This document shows, piece after piece, positions 27,357-40,416 of a stretch of DNA of 64,000 nt. Numbering within the stretch: position 1 is the first letter of the stretch; each line of letters begins with the position of its first letter. Source of the DNA: Trichoplax adhaerens (Eukaryota; Placozoa; Uniplacotomia; Trichoplacea; Trichoplacidae); the NCBI RefSeq assembly GCF_000150275.1, contig NW_002060945.1, positions 2,999,172 to 3,063,171 of the forward strand, read 5' to 3'. The position numbers and the translations under genes are program-made. A model generated the notes under the pieces. The model was not told the origin of the DNA. It did no database searches and worked only from the letters and a program-made list of their open reading frames with translations.

Positions 27357-27575
27357 ACCATGGCAAGAAGATATGCACAAAACTTTGCCCATGTGACCTT
27401 GTCGGCCTTTTTCCCATTCCATTTAACCTACACTCACTAACAGTGAATAAAATAACTCCATTGCATAGGAGATTATCTCCACGAGACATCTCCTATTCGT
27501 CAATCTAAGAATTCGAACCGTTCCGTGCTCTTGAAGCGTTCTCTTCTTCTTTCTACTCTATTTGATTTTGGTATC

Positions 27576-30500
27576 ATGGCTCAAGCGCCAAGTTATCAGA
27601 GTGCCATTGTCAAACAGGTTAGTTCAGTAGGATGTCATTTCCTTACAAGTCGTATAAATGCAACACTGTGGACTGACATAGGCTTAAAAAGACTTGAAAA
27701 CCACAGCAAATGATATCAACTTAGTCAAAGTAATCAACCATATTAGCCAGCCATGTTCTACTTGATACAACATGGATGAGCAATGAGCGTTGGTAGTCGA
27801 TTTTGGACACCTGTATGTATTTATAACTTTGATACTTTACTGTGCCGCTCACACATTTAGGTATGGGTATGCGTTATCATCGTAAAATCATTGAAAATTT
27901 CATTTAATCTACGGGCTTACTCCAGTCTCCACCAGCCGAGATCTGCCCGGTTAAAACTCTACTGAGTGTACAGTACAGTACTATAGTGCAGTATAGTACA
28001 AGCAGTATTCTACAGTAGTCGTAAAAATGGACTGTAATTGATACTGTACCACATTGCAATTTAGCACCCTTTTGCTAATGGACTTCAATGTACTGGATAG
28101 TTCTAATGGTTCTACTTTGTTACTGACTCTTTTCACTGTCATCCTTTTCCTTCAAAAACAAGTCTATACTGTATATATATAAAGAGCCAAATTGACGCAT
28201 ACAATGTCGTGACTGTGATCGAATTGTTTTAATTGCAACACCAAAACTGTATAGAACCTAATCGTCACAGTGACAGCACATGTACTCGTATTGATCTCTC
28301 ACTAAACCATTGGATTTGATGATGCGTTTCGTCCTAGTCCACAATCCCTCTCTTTCTTTCAACACTTTCCCAGTGGCTGAATTGTAGTGTGCTAATGTCT
28401 ATTTACCAAGTGGAAGTCCAATCACATATCATTTGTCATTACCGAATGAAATGTGGAAGTCAAAATTGGAACCTGAATCAGGGACTGATGCGACAGCCAT
28501 AGTCCTAAGGCAACTGTACTATGCGATTGCGTATCAGTTTGCACATGTCACGACAACAATTTGTATGGCAATGCCCGCAAAGTCATCGCAGTGGAAGGAG
28601 GATTATTGAGCTCATTTTCTTCATTATGTTGATGCACAGTACAGTAATCGCCAAAAGCATAAAAGTACACATGGATCAGCCAAGTACAGTAAATAGGACC
28701 ACAGATATGATCTGGTTCCAGTGTTCACTCTTAAACAATGCACTTTCTAATACACTAAATACTTACATGTACTGTATACGAGCAAGTGGGAACTTGATGT
28801 TGGAAAGTTTTGTTGAAATTCAACAAAAGCCTTTTTTCTTTCGCCTTCCAAGATCAAGAACTAGTGAATACTCTCTAGTAAAGTGTAATGTACATGTAGT
28901 AGAACGAATTTTATTTAGGTGATCTCTAACTGAAATTTCTAAGTAAGTTCAGTAGTCTAGCCAATCGTAAGATTATCTATTTTCGAAGATTGGCCTTAAG
29001 TCATTCGTACCAAATGGCCAACATGTACACATTGTAAATTACAGCATTACCCTGCTCTTATCGAAATTCTACTCACTCTTTGTCTTGTCTATTATGATCA
29101 TTTTGGGATGTTTAATTTTCACTCACTCACTATAAGAAATTAGCATTTCACAGAGCTTTACGACAGAGAGCAGACATTGCATGTTGCACTTCAACTTTTC
29201 AAAATTGTACAACTGCAATGCTACAAGTATACAAGTATGATCACCGCCTGTTTACCATTAGTAGCCACTAATATAAATCTAAATTTTTAATGAGGCTATC
29301 AAATCTCATGATTCCTATACTAAACCAAAATGCTATTAGACACGCGCTCAATATACTCGTACTACAATGTACATGAGTAAATTGTAGCACTTGCCACTTT
29401 ACAGTGCTCCTTCAATTGCCAATTTTATGCTTTCTTAACATTATGATGCTTTATTACCAGCATCATGCAAGGACGAAAACAGATAAAAGTTTTTCCCATT
29501 TATATCGTAAACAAAACAAAATGGAGTCTTTTCTAATTTTCATGTTGTACCGTACCTTACAGGATTATTACTATAGTAGTAATTTGGAATCAAAAACTTC
29601 ATTTATTTCAACTACTGAAATGGCTAATAAAACAGTGACATGTGACAATTTTTATGTCGAAGATGAAACGGGTTGCGTCCTAATGTCGTATAAAAAATGA
29701 AGTTTGTAGATGTCATAGTTCGAGTATCTACTTCAGGGACAAAAAAAATAACCATATTCTTTTAGTCCCGTAGTCCCTGATTAGTAATATGAGTACTGTA
29801 GTGAGTTCAAATGACTGTGACGACATTTTTTAGTTCTTTGCTTAGAGATACACGAAAACCTAGTACATGGCACAATAAAACGTTAAAGATGTTTCATATA
29901 TTCTACGTATGTACGCGTATACGCGTCGTATGGTTGTCAGTTAAGCGAAAGTTAAATATCGAATACTACTGCAAGTCTTTAGAAAAGATTAGAGGCCTTA
30001 TTGAACACTGCTAAATCTGACAGTTAATATTACAGGCAATATTAAACATTGAACATGCTTGCTATTCTACTGGCGATAAATACCTAGTATTGATTTATTG
30101 AAATAGCCTTTCTTGGATTAGAGCGTTTACTTTATTCAAAGATCACAATACATGACCTTAAAATTAATCGTTAACCTTTACCAATTGTACTTAGCCTGCT
30201 ATGAAAGAATCCTACCACTCATTTTTTTATAGACAATATATCATTGCTGATTTCAAGCAGGTTACAATTTAAAGACTCGATTTATAATCTACTGATAAAT
30301 GTTGCTGTCATTCAGATGCTGAGCATTGACATATCCTGATTAGGAATCCATCACTTTATGATCCTATTAGAAATCTACTGTTACTAATTAATTAAACTGT
30401 ATAGGCTCGAGTTCATTAAATGCACTCATTCAGACATTATTGTAATATAATATAATAGGATGAAGGTAGCTGTCGCAGATAGAAATCATTGCATGTAGTT

Positions 30501-33500
30501 TTACTGTTCGAGAAGTTCAAAGTATCGTATTTAATCTTATTTTTTTGTGAAGTCTTTAAATCCTTCGATCAATTTGATCTCAATTTCGAAACAAGTTTTG
30601 GCTAATTATTGAAATGCACATGCGACGTGATGCTATTAACTTACAACTGAGCTACACTTACTGTAACCGAAATATTGGCAAGTCTTGTACTCATTACACT
30701 GTTATTATCGATATTTGATTAGAATTTCTGAATTTACAATGACTAGTGTACTTGCACGCTAGCAACAATAACTTTAATTTTCAATTAATATTCGATATGC
30801 ACTCACTATGCTCCTATCAATTTAAAGCAGAAACTCTTTATAAAAATGAATCTCATGTTCCTTATTGTATAGCTACTGAATGGCATTGAGAGACTAGGGT
30901 GCTGTGATATATAGCAACTGTTTCATGAATTGATTTATTAATTAATTATATTATTAATAATAGTGTCGCGATGGAAGAATGGTGTAGTATACAGGATCTA
31001 GCGTACACTCGTATATAGATTACGTTAAATTTTAGTAATCCATGGTTGTACATTATATATAGTATATTATCATTAAACGTCACATCTGCTAGACTTACCG
31101 GCTACTAACAGACTACTAAGACTAAGCGAACATTTATGCTGTTTCGCTAATGTTGCACTCGTCTAATAACAAATAATATTGAATGCGGCTACTTACCTTC
31201 TGTACTGTGCACTCACTGTACCAGTCCACACTGTAAAGAGACATTTAACGATATTATTAACGTATACAGTATGCTATATATAACTATACGATAGTTTCAT
31301 CAACGTGAAATAATCAATAGATCGGCCTTGAAAAAAAGTTACTGAGAAAAGATACTAATGTTAATACAGAATACGGATATGCAAGATACTAACATGATGT
31401 TTATTGTATGAATGAGCGAGTGTACATATAAAACAGGACTAAAAAAGAAACTGCAAATAAAATAAATGAAAATAGTTTTTTATTTACATTAAAGATTCAT
31501 TATGCTGTACTTCAGTCATATCCGCAAATCTCCATAGAGATACAGATGATCTATACAGTACTTGAAATAAGATAACTAAGTAATTTAGGTTAAATCTAAT
31601 ATACTGATGCATGCCATTCATTGATTTCTAGGTACTAGCTGGTGATTCAATAATTGTACGCGATCAACCACGTGGTGGTCCTCCACCTGAAAGACAATTA
31701 AATCTATCCGGCATAACTGCCCCAAGATTAGGTCGCCGAAGTGGCGATGGAAAGCAAGACCAAAAAGATCAGGTAAACTCTTCAAGTACACACACCACTA
31801 ATATTAATTCGGCACGATTTTATACCTATGTACGATACAGTACGTTATAGTGTTCTGCGTATGGCTAACTTCTGTGTCATAGTTATATTTAACAATTTAT
31901 TTATTTATACAGGTACAGTATGATGCCAATAGTGAATCCAAATATTATAAATTTAGTAATCTACAATACTGTAGTTTTTTAATTTTGTATAATGCAAAAG
32001 GTCTGAATGAATACAGTACAGTACACTGCCAGTCTACTAATTAACTGCTTGATCGATTTTATGCAATGTAGTATACGATTTCGGTGATAGCGTACTGTAG
32101 AATGAGCAGAAAAATAACAGGCCTATCTTATTTTACACTAAACTGCCACTTCTCGTCCGTATCTCTTTCTAGTACAGTAGTCTTTATCCCTGATATGCTC
32201 AGAGACTACAGCATGTGATGATATGATATACTTATATTCTCTTGTACCGTCTGTCGATACAACGCATCTCCATGGTGTCGCAGTCTTTGCACGTTTATAA
32301 TTTTATAATAATCAAGATTTTAAGCACTGTATGCATATGAGTAAAGCATAGCGTCTTCTTCTTTATGGAGACTAAAATGTCCTTATGAGTGAGTCATATA
32401 AAACAGGGTAGGGTAAAACCGTACCTTTTAAGATTTTGAAATTGAATGGCGTAAAATTGAGCCATGTCATGTTAAATCGGTACACGTACCCTTGTGTGTT
32501 GCTTGTTTTATATTCATTTACTGAAGACCTTTTAAATTTTCTTATTATGCTACTATTCTAGCCATATGCTTGGGAAAGTCGTGAATTTTTAAGAAAGAAA
32601 CTCGTTGGCCGCAAAGTTTCATTTTATGTTGACTATAAAGTCCCATCAACTGGACGCGAGTATGCGGTGGTACTTTTAGGGCATGGTATGACATTAATTT
32701 CATTTGCTGTACTGTAATCGACCTTCTTTAGTGCTCAAAGTATAAATTTATTAAATAAACAAAGAACTTATTTAATCCAAAAATGAAAATGTTCACTTAG
32801 TCTACAATGGTCAACAACAGAAATTTGATAGCTCGTAAACCTTTACCGAAATCCTATGATAATAGCACTTTATGTATACTCTTTATTAGAAAATATTGCT
32901 GATCTTATAGTCGCTGAAGGGTTAGCAACTGTCAGAAAAGCAGGAGGAAAAGCGAGCGAGTAAGAACTAGAGTATTTAAAATAACTATAATTTTTGATTT
33001 TTATGCACATTGATACTATGACAGTATACTTACTAGATTTATTATGATATCCCATGTATGTATTATTATCAATCTTTGCTGTTTTATCACTGTAATTTAA
33101 TTATTATGTACCAAAGTATTTCTTATTCTGCAAATATCTCATCAATGCCTTAGAGAGCAAACTAGATTAAGCGCTATTGAAGAAATCGCACGCGCAAGTA
33201 AAAAAGGTGTTCATAATGATGAGGAAGAAAGCAAGGTAAATCTGACCACATTAGGATTAACTTTAGCATTTTATATTTCATAGCAATCTAGAATAATAAT
33301 GCGCGTTACAAGTATATTGTATACATGATTTATTAACGTAATACAAATGTACCAATTTCAGAATATCAGAGATGTTAAATGGAATATCAGCAACGCTAAT
33401 CGTTTCCTTGAGCAAAATAAAGGAAAAGAATTTAACGGTATAATCAAAATTGAACTCTTAAGTTACGGCTTCGATTGGCTGCTTTTATCTCATGTTGTAA

Positions 33501-36500
33501 CTAAAGTGTTAAAAAGAAATTATTAAATCTAAACCATTGTAATTGTACTTATGCTTGTAGCTATTATCGAACATGTTCGAGATGGTTCAACCGTTCGCGC
33601 TTTTCTCGAGGCTGACCACCAGTATATAACAATACTGATGTCAGGTATCAAGGTACGTATTACATTCTTTCAAAAATTTTTAGCAGTTCGTAAGTAACGC
33701 TTCGCTCAAGATTCTTTACGTATTTACAGTGTCCAAGCTTCAAGAGAGATAGCAACAAAGAAGTAGCGGAATCATTTGCTGAGGAGGTGAGTATCTTAAT
33801 AGTGAAAATAAAGTATCAATAATAATCTAAAACTGAATTTATGTTCTATTACTCTAAGGCTAAATTCTTCACAGAATCAAGGATATTACAAAGGGATGTG
33901 AAAGTAACTCTTGAAGGTATAAAAATTTTAAATCATTTTCTTTGTATACTTTCACAACTACATCACATCGATTAATCGTTACGATTGATTAATTGTTGCT
34001 CAAAGGTATTTCTAATCAGAATTTCATTGGGACGATCAATCATCCGGTAATCATGCCTTAAAATCTCTTTGCTATAATTTTTGTATTTCGTCTATTAATT
34101 AACAATCTCATCAATTGCAATAAATCTAATTATCTCATAATCATCACTATTTAATGCTGTCGTAGAACGGCAATATAGCGGAATTTCTACTACGTGAAGG
34201 ACTTGCGCGATGTATAGATTGGAGTATGGCTGTTATGAGCACTGGTAAGGAGAAGCTACGTGCAGCAGAAAAGTAAGTCCTGTAATACACCGGCTAGATA
34301 TCAATCATTGCAATTTAACGTATGGATGGTTTAACGAAAACAATATAATATACGTTATCAGGCAAGCTAAAGGAAAACACGCCAGGATATGGAAGTCTTA
34401 TAAGCCTTCGGTGTCTAGCGTCAACGCTAATGAAAAGGAATTTTCTGCTAAGGTATGGTATACGATTACACCACAAACCTAAAACTTTATTAAATCATTA
34501 CATAAATACCTTATTTTGTTTCACCTCTCATATTAAGGTAATGGAAATAGTAAATGCAGACACAATTGTGGTGAAATTAGCGGATAACACAACCAAAAAA
34601 ATCACATTCTCTAGCCTGCGTCCTCCTAGGTAGCCATTAACGTATTTATTAATACTGTATGTGTTATATAGTGTATATTATCGAAACATATCTTACTTAG
34701 CAGCTTGATATTCTCTATTACCGTTATTCTTGTGATGCAACAATGTAGCAAATTATCAACTTTCAATATGCGTATAAGCGTATTCAGCATTTTATTTAAG
34801 TACTATTCAAAATTTTTTAGAATGCCCGCAAAAGATACTGAAAATGCTCCGGTAATCATCAAAATTACAACTTTTGACACCTTAACCAAGACCCAATTAA
34901 TAGTTAACTTACAAAAACATTTTTTAATCAGGACAAAAAGAAAATAAGACCACTATACGATATACCGTATATGTTTGAAGCACGCGAATTTCTCAGAAAG
35001 AAACTTATCCACAAAAAGGCATGAGATCATTAGATAAAAATTTGAAATTTTTGAAATTTTCTTTGTTTGCCATCACGTACTCGATTAATTAGCCATGCTA
35101 AAACCATAATAATTATTTCGTCTTTCTTGAAAAGGTAAATATTATTGTGGACTATATCAAACCTGCAAACGACGGTTATCCTGAAAAAACTTGTGCAACG
35201 GTCATGATCGGAGATATGTAAGATTGATTTCTAGAATGATTGCTACGGCATAAAGATTAAATCTAACAGTATTTAAATAAAGTTTTGATAAATTTCAATT
35301 TTTAATTTTAATTCATAATAAATATTATATTCTAGTAATGTAGCTGAAGCTCTAATCGGAAAAGGCTATGCAACGGTACTCCGTCACAGAAGTGATGATG
35401 AACAGCGTTCTTTGCGCTACGATGATTTATTCTCCGCCGAAATGAGGTAACATCTATTTTGTTCTATCTAACCTTTAAATGCACAGAGACATTTCAATTT
35501 CAATTTGCCAATGATACAATCTCTATGAAATTCTTATAGAGCACAGAAAGGTAGCAAAGGCCTTCACAGTAAAAATGAATCATCCGCACTCCGCATTGCC
35601 GACGTCTCTGGAGTAAGATACAGCGATATTACAAACACTAATATACCCACATTGTAATTAATTTACTAATACCTTTCTCTCTGCCACTAGGATTTGGCAA
35701 AGGCCAAGCAATTCTTGCCATTTTTGCAGCGTGCTGGACGATCTTCTGGTGTTGTAGAGGTGATTAATTTCTAGAGAATGATATCACATTGATGCAAAGA
35801 TTCTTTTGGACTAATAACTGCTAAATTGAACATTAATCAGTTTATTGCAAGTGGATCACGTCTACGTGTCTTCATTCCAAAAGAAACATGTTTAATAACA
35901 GTATTACTCGCAGGTTAGTGTCACTCAGAAAATCTATCGATGACTATCGCGGTGTTAATAATTGAAACTAGAAGAAGTTTATAGTTCGCTACTTGCCGTA
36001 AACGCATGCAGTTTTGCTATGTTATCAGTTTCCAATCATAGGAGCGTTGTAGCTTGTTTTTGATTAATTCCGTATGCTCGTCATTTTGAAAAGGTATATC
36101 GTGTCCAAAAACAAAGTCTCAACGTAGCCAAGCAGAGCCGTATGGCGAAGCAGCTTTGGAATATACTAAAAGCCTTTGTATGCAAAGAGATGTAAGTATG
36201 AATCATGATTTTTAAACAACGTTACTTATTTCTTTACTTAACTCTTAACTTAAGCTATAATTATTTATTTCTTTTGTATATTTTCTCAATTAGGTGAAAA
36301 TTGAGGTTGACGGTACGGATAGGGCTGGTAACTTTATTGGATGGATTTTTGTTGACAGCTTAAATATTTCAGTAGAACTTGTCAAGGTAATAACAATTTT
36401 GCTTAGTTGCATAATAGAATCTTTCAGTGGAATACACTACACTATGTACTAAGTTAATTCAAATATTTTTATTCGATAATTAAAGAACGGCCTAGCTAAA

Positions 36501-38440
36501 ATTCATTTTTCGGCCGAAAAGTCAAATTATTATAACGAAATGCAAACAGCTGAAGAAGCTGCGAAGAAAGCGAAAATCAAGGTAATACAATAACATTGAA
36601 TAATCGCATGTATAAATATGTAGGCACACGTACGTTTCTATTTAATAATGAACTATTTGATTTAAAGGTATGGGAAAACTTTGCTGAACCTGAAGAGAAG
36701 GAAGAAGAAGAAGAGATCATACCAGAAACACCTAAGGAAACAAAATCTAGAAGGAAAAATGTAATACAGCTATATTTACTACAAAATGTTTCCGATCTTA
36801 TATTATTCATACAACTTTGTATAGAAATTGTAATAGCCTAGCAGTAAACTAACGGTAAATTTTAACCTACGTGATAGATAATAGTCACCGAAATTTTGGG
36901 GATTGACCATTTTTATGCTCAGCATATTGATGCAGGTACTCTTTTGTAATATTCATTAGTCAGCACATGTATGAACTGATTGTAGATTTCAATAATTAAA
37001 GTAAATTATGTTATTACTCCGGTTAATTATTTACTTACTCGCATAATTTGCAGGACCAAAACTTGAAGCTTTGACTAATCAACTACGAAGTGACCTCAAA
37101 TCGAATCCGCCAATTCCTGGCTCATACAGCCCTCAACCACGCGCGTTGTGTGCGGCAATGTATGAAGACGACGAATGGTAAAGTGATTGCGATCGCTAAG
37201 AATAGACCTACTAATCATTATCACAAATGAAGATAAGCTAAAGCCTCCTTATTCTCTCTGGTAAATAATTAGGTATAGGGCACAAATAGAAAAAGTTACT
37301 TCATCGTCAGCTATTGAAGTCCTGTATATCGATTACGGAAATGTAAGTTCTAACATGATAGGATAGATAACGTATACCAACGTAAAATAGACATTATCAT
37401 AATGATTTTATTGCCTCGATAGAGAGCCACCGTCTCAACTTCTAGGTTAGCCCCGCTTCCTTCCGCTTTTCACAGGTAACGATTTCAATAAATCTTCAAT
37501 AATCTTAAAACTTTCAAGCAAATTCTTAAAACGTTAATTAAATCTTAAATATATTAGTTTACATAGCATAAAAATGTTGAGTTTATATCTTTGATATATA
37601 TATTTCATTATACCGTGTAGTGTTCCTCCTCAAGCTCACGAATATCATTTAGCTTTAGTTCAAGAACCATCTGATGTAAATAAAGACTGTTCTACAATCA
37701 GTAACGATAACGTTATAATTATTTCGTAAATTCAAACTATATTAAACTAACATACTTTGGTGAATTCGATAGGACGAAGACAAACGTGAAGCGCTGACGC
37801 AATTCATGGAGATATTATCGGTAAGAAAAATAAATATCATGATGGAAATACTACTACAAATTTAATGACGCATTTAATTAAAATGAAAATAATCTTGTGG
37901 ATACAGGAACAACAGTTGGGATTGGAGGTTGAATTCAAGTTACAAAATCAAGTAAGGCATAACACTGTTACTCGTATAATATCTTGTATTTTCGTGGCAC
38001 TTTAGACCATTCATAGATAGTATAGCTAGTATTCAGCTAGAGTATTGACCGTGCAGTACTAGCATAGTATTGCAGTATCTAAATGATTTAGTAAGTATCT
38101 CATATTTTTGCTACAAGGAACACGTGTCGTTGTATACTGCTGATCAACTGAACGTAGCTAAGGAGCTCATTAGCAAAGGTTATCTACAAGTTCAAAATCG
38201 AAGAGAAAAACGACTTGCTAAATTGGTAAGTAAAATTCAACCTAGATGTATTAGTATTAAACAGACTATGGCAGCTGTGATAATTACTATTTCCTTTATA
38301 ACTTTGTAAAATATACTAATTTATATTAGGTGACTGAGTTCAAAGAGAGTGAAAATATCGCAAGAATGGACAGATTAAACATCTGGCGATACGGTGATAT
38401 TACTCCTGATGATGCAAGAGAATTTGGTTATAGCAAGTAA
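27576..38440 (+). CDS. SND1: Tudor-SN / SND1 (staphylococcal nuclease domain protein)
   Basis: SND1 joins staphylococcal-nuclease-like domains to a Tudor domain and acts in RNA silencing, splicing, decay of edited RNA and stress granules. I resolve 34 exons totalling 888 codons plus stop (human 910), all phases closing. First and last: 27576-27617, 31632-31772 ... 38118-38225, 38330-38440. Landmarks: [19 protein letters not shown] (SN1 start), EFLRKKLVG and [11 protein letters not shown] (SN1 and SN3), [56 protein letters not shown] (SN4), Tudor core [12 protein letters not shown] and VLYIDYGN (about residues 710-744, aromatic cage Trp/Tyr present), and the C-terminal RLNIWRYGD with REFGYSK. 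The start [14 protein letters not shown] sits in a good ATGG context. Odd points: a 4 kb first intron full of pentamer repeats, a 15-nt exon (38076-38090), and a GC-AG intron (35019-35134). Confidence 0.95.
27618..31631 (+). other. SND1 intron 1
   Basis: At 4.0 kb this is by far the longest intron of SND1 (most are 40-800 bp). It opens GTTAGT and ends CTAG. Pentamer copies occur at 27966-27981 and more sparsely near 28636, 28684 and 28768. Two overlapping open frames at about 28388-28607 and 28521-28922 lack recognisable motifs; they could be a decayed coding relic or chance. A 14-bp CpG-rich palindrome (ACGCGTATACGCGT) lies at 29913-29926. Otherwise I see nothing. Confidence 0.75.
35019..35134 (+). 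other. GC-AG intron in SND1
   Basis: The exon ends CACAAAAAG and the intron begins GCATGA. The reading frame KKLIHKK then [10 protein letters not shown] matches the conserved KKLIGKKVNVTVDYIRP stretch, which fixes both boundaries. No GT donor in reach keeps the frame, so this is a GC-AG intron or a T-to-C sequence error in the donor. Confidence 0.75.
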
Positions 38441-40416
38441 AAATAATGAAAATTTCAATGCCATCTATTGGATAATTACTCTAGCTTGCAATTTCGATAT
38501 TCTTTGCATTGTCAGCTACCATTTTAAGCAAGATTTTATCTTACAAAAATTATCACATAGTACACTAGATTTACGAATTTATAATTTGATATCTTATGTT
38601 AGTTTACGAAAATAAATCTTAAAGAAATGGAATTGATATCTTACTAAATAAAAAACATTTTGATAATGCTATATTTTCTTACCGTCCTAATGATATGGTA
38701 CGAATGGAGACGGCTACGACTGTCGCTGCTACTAGTAAAACGATTGTAGTTGACATATCGTACAGTTTGTTCAATTTCTGAAGCAACGCATTATTTGTAC
38801 CGTAGATGATCCTTTTCAATTATAATTACTCTTTCTCTAGCATAAGAGCATACTACAGAGTAAGACGTTTGGATATTATTGTTCCTTACGTTCAATATGA
38901 TCAACCTTATCGTGCTGCGTTCAAAGTATAACAATCGATACCACCAGTATTCACTAAAATGGTTTAGCATTGTAAGATAATAGATTAGAATAGTTATAAG
39001 ATGCCATTTCTGATTTCTAGGTAAGAAGAAAACAATGATAGACAAAATTGACAGGTCTATCAAATGATAATACTATCTGTTAAATGAGCACATTATCGTA
39101 AACCGTCAGCAAAGCGACGGGAGTTTGCACTAGTATATTTACAAATGCAAATGTGCAGCTAATGATAGTCGATAAATTTAACCATTTAATTAATATAATT
39201 GTTGGTAAATTAAACTAAATAAGAATACAGCTATCACATTGGCCAGTTTCTTTTGACACTGTACATTAGCTCCATATCTAAATAGCCCAGCACGTGGATA
39301 CCGTGCGGTAATTAATATCACTAATTCAACTATATATAGACTATGTCTACAGTACACGACGTTGACCTAAATGTTTACCTTGCAAACTTTAGTGAATAGC
39401 TGGATCTAGTTGATAGATTAATACGAGTACAATGAGAAGGACGATGTATTGTAACAAAATATCCCGTATTCCTAGAAATTCTACCGTTATTTACACTTTT
39501 TTAAATTTAAATTTAACTATATGGAGGTTATTAATGATAGTTTTAATGATGTATTATTGATTAGAATATCAAGTTATCTGGGATTAGAAATTAATATCTT
39601 TTTATAACATAAAATAATACCTTTACCATGATGAAATTTATCGCTATCATGAAGATCATTTTTATTCCCTTTCCGATCAATATCGGATAGAAATTTTATT
39701 TTTATTTCATATAGAATAAATATCGCATCCTCTTGATTCTCACTTCATTTCTGTTTCCGATTGAAAATTATCCTACTGTTTAACGTAGAATGGATCCCTG
39801 ACTTGATCAAAAGATAATAAACTTCAGCCACTTTATAGCTTGATAATGAAGGAAAATAGTTTTTATTTAAATTTTTGAAAGATAATAGCAAGTAACAAAA
39901 GATGCTCACAATAGAAAGATAGATAGTGCACTAGTGGCTATCTATCAACTTAAATAAATAAAACAGCACAATGGAAATTTTTTACGAAAGAGCTTTTACG
40001 TTTTTATGGAGTAAGTTAATAAAGAGAAGAAAGCTTTCAACTACATATTATTATTATTAGCGATCATACTGTATTTCGCTTATGCCTAATGAGAGGGAAA
40101 GTGTGCAAAATGTATACTGATAAATAAAGGTAAAAAGGATATCTTAATGGTCAATATTTTTGTCTTGATAGTATATACTTAGATAAATTGTGATCGATTT
40201 GATGGCCATGAAGCAATCTCATTATCCTAGCATTTTTTTTTTTTCTCAGTACCGATCGTACGAGTCTTATAGCACGCATCCATCGCACTACCATTAGATT
40301 TCTATCATTTTCAGAAAGCAATTTAATATAATCACAACTTCTTTCTTATTTTATGTAGGAAATCTACATTATTATCCACTCTGTTTCTATCTTTGTACTT
40401 TAATATTGCTACTGAA
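38441..40416. other. Intergenic stretch SND1 to SAND gene
   Basis: Holds the SND1 3' UTR and the upstream region of the SAND gene, which point the same way. AT-rich; no exon or element was recognised. A T11 run followed by CTCAG near 40239-40254 looks like a splice acceptor, but no matching frame was found. Confidence 0.55.
38611..38616 (+). terminator. Candidate poly(A) signal of SND1
   Basis: The first AATAAA after the SND1 stop, about 170 bases downstream in the sense strand. The distance is reasonable, but there is no transcript evidence. Confidence 0.45.

Larger units (their letters stand above)
25835..27575. promoter_or_regulatory. Divergent intergenic region TIGAR/SND1, filled with pentamer arrays
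   Basis: This 1.74 kb separates two head-to-head start codons, so both promoters must lie here or in unseen upstream exons. Position is the only evidence for promoter function. The densest TACTG/CAGTA arrays of the window fill it: 25919-25940, 25961-25978, 26030-26042, 26063-26076, 26118-26135, 26286-26347, 26478-26515, 26714-26756, 26860-26896 and 26972-27356. A stretch without arrays (27357-27575) lies just upstream of the SND1 ATG and includes a pyrimidine-rich run (27540-27560). Confidence 0.55.

Noticed and set aside
27500-27560. GGTTCGAATTC on the minus strand, resembling a tRNA B box
   Set aside because: No A box or cloverleaf stems at the right distance; it lies in the SND1 5' leader.
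29404-29700. 98-codon plus-strand frame in SND1 intron 1
   Set aside because: No motif, AT-rich codons and no splice context.
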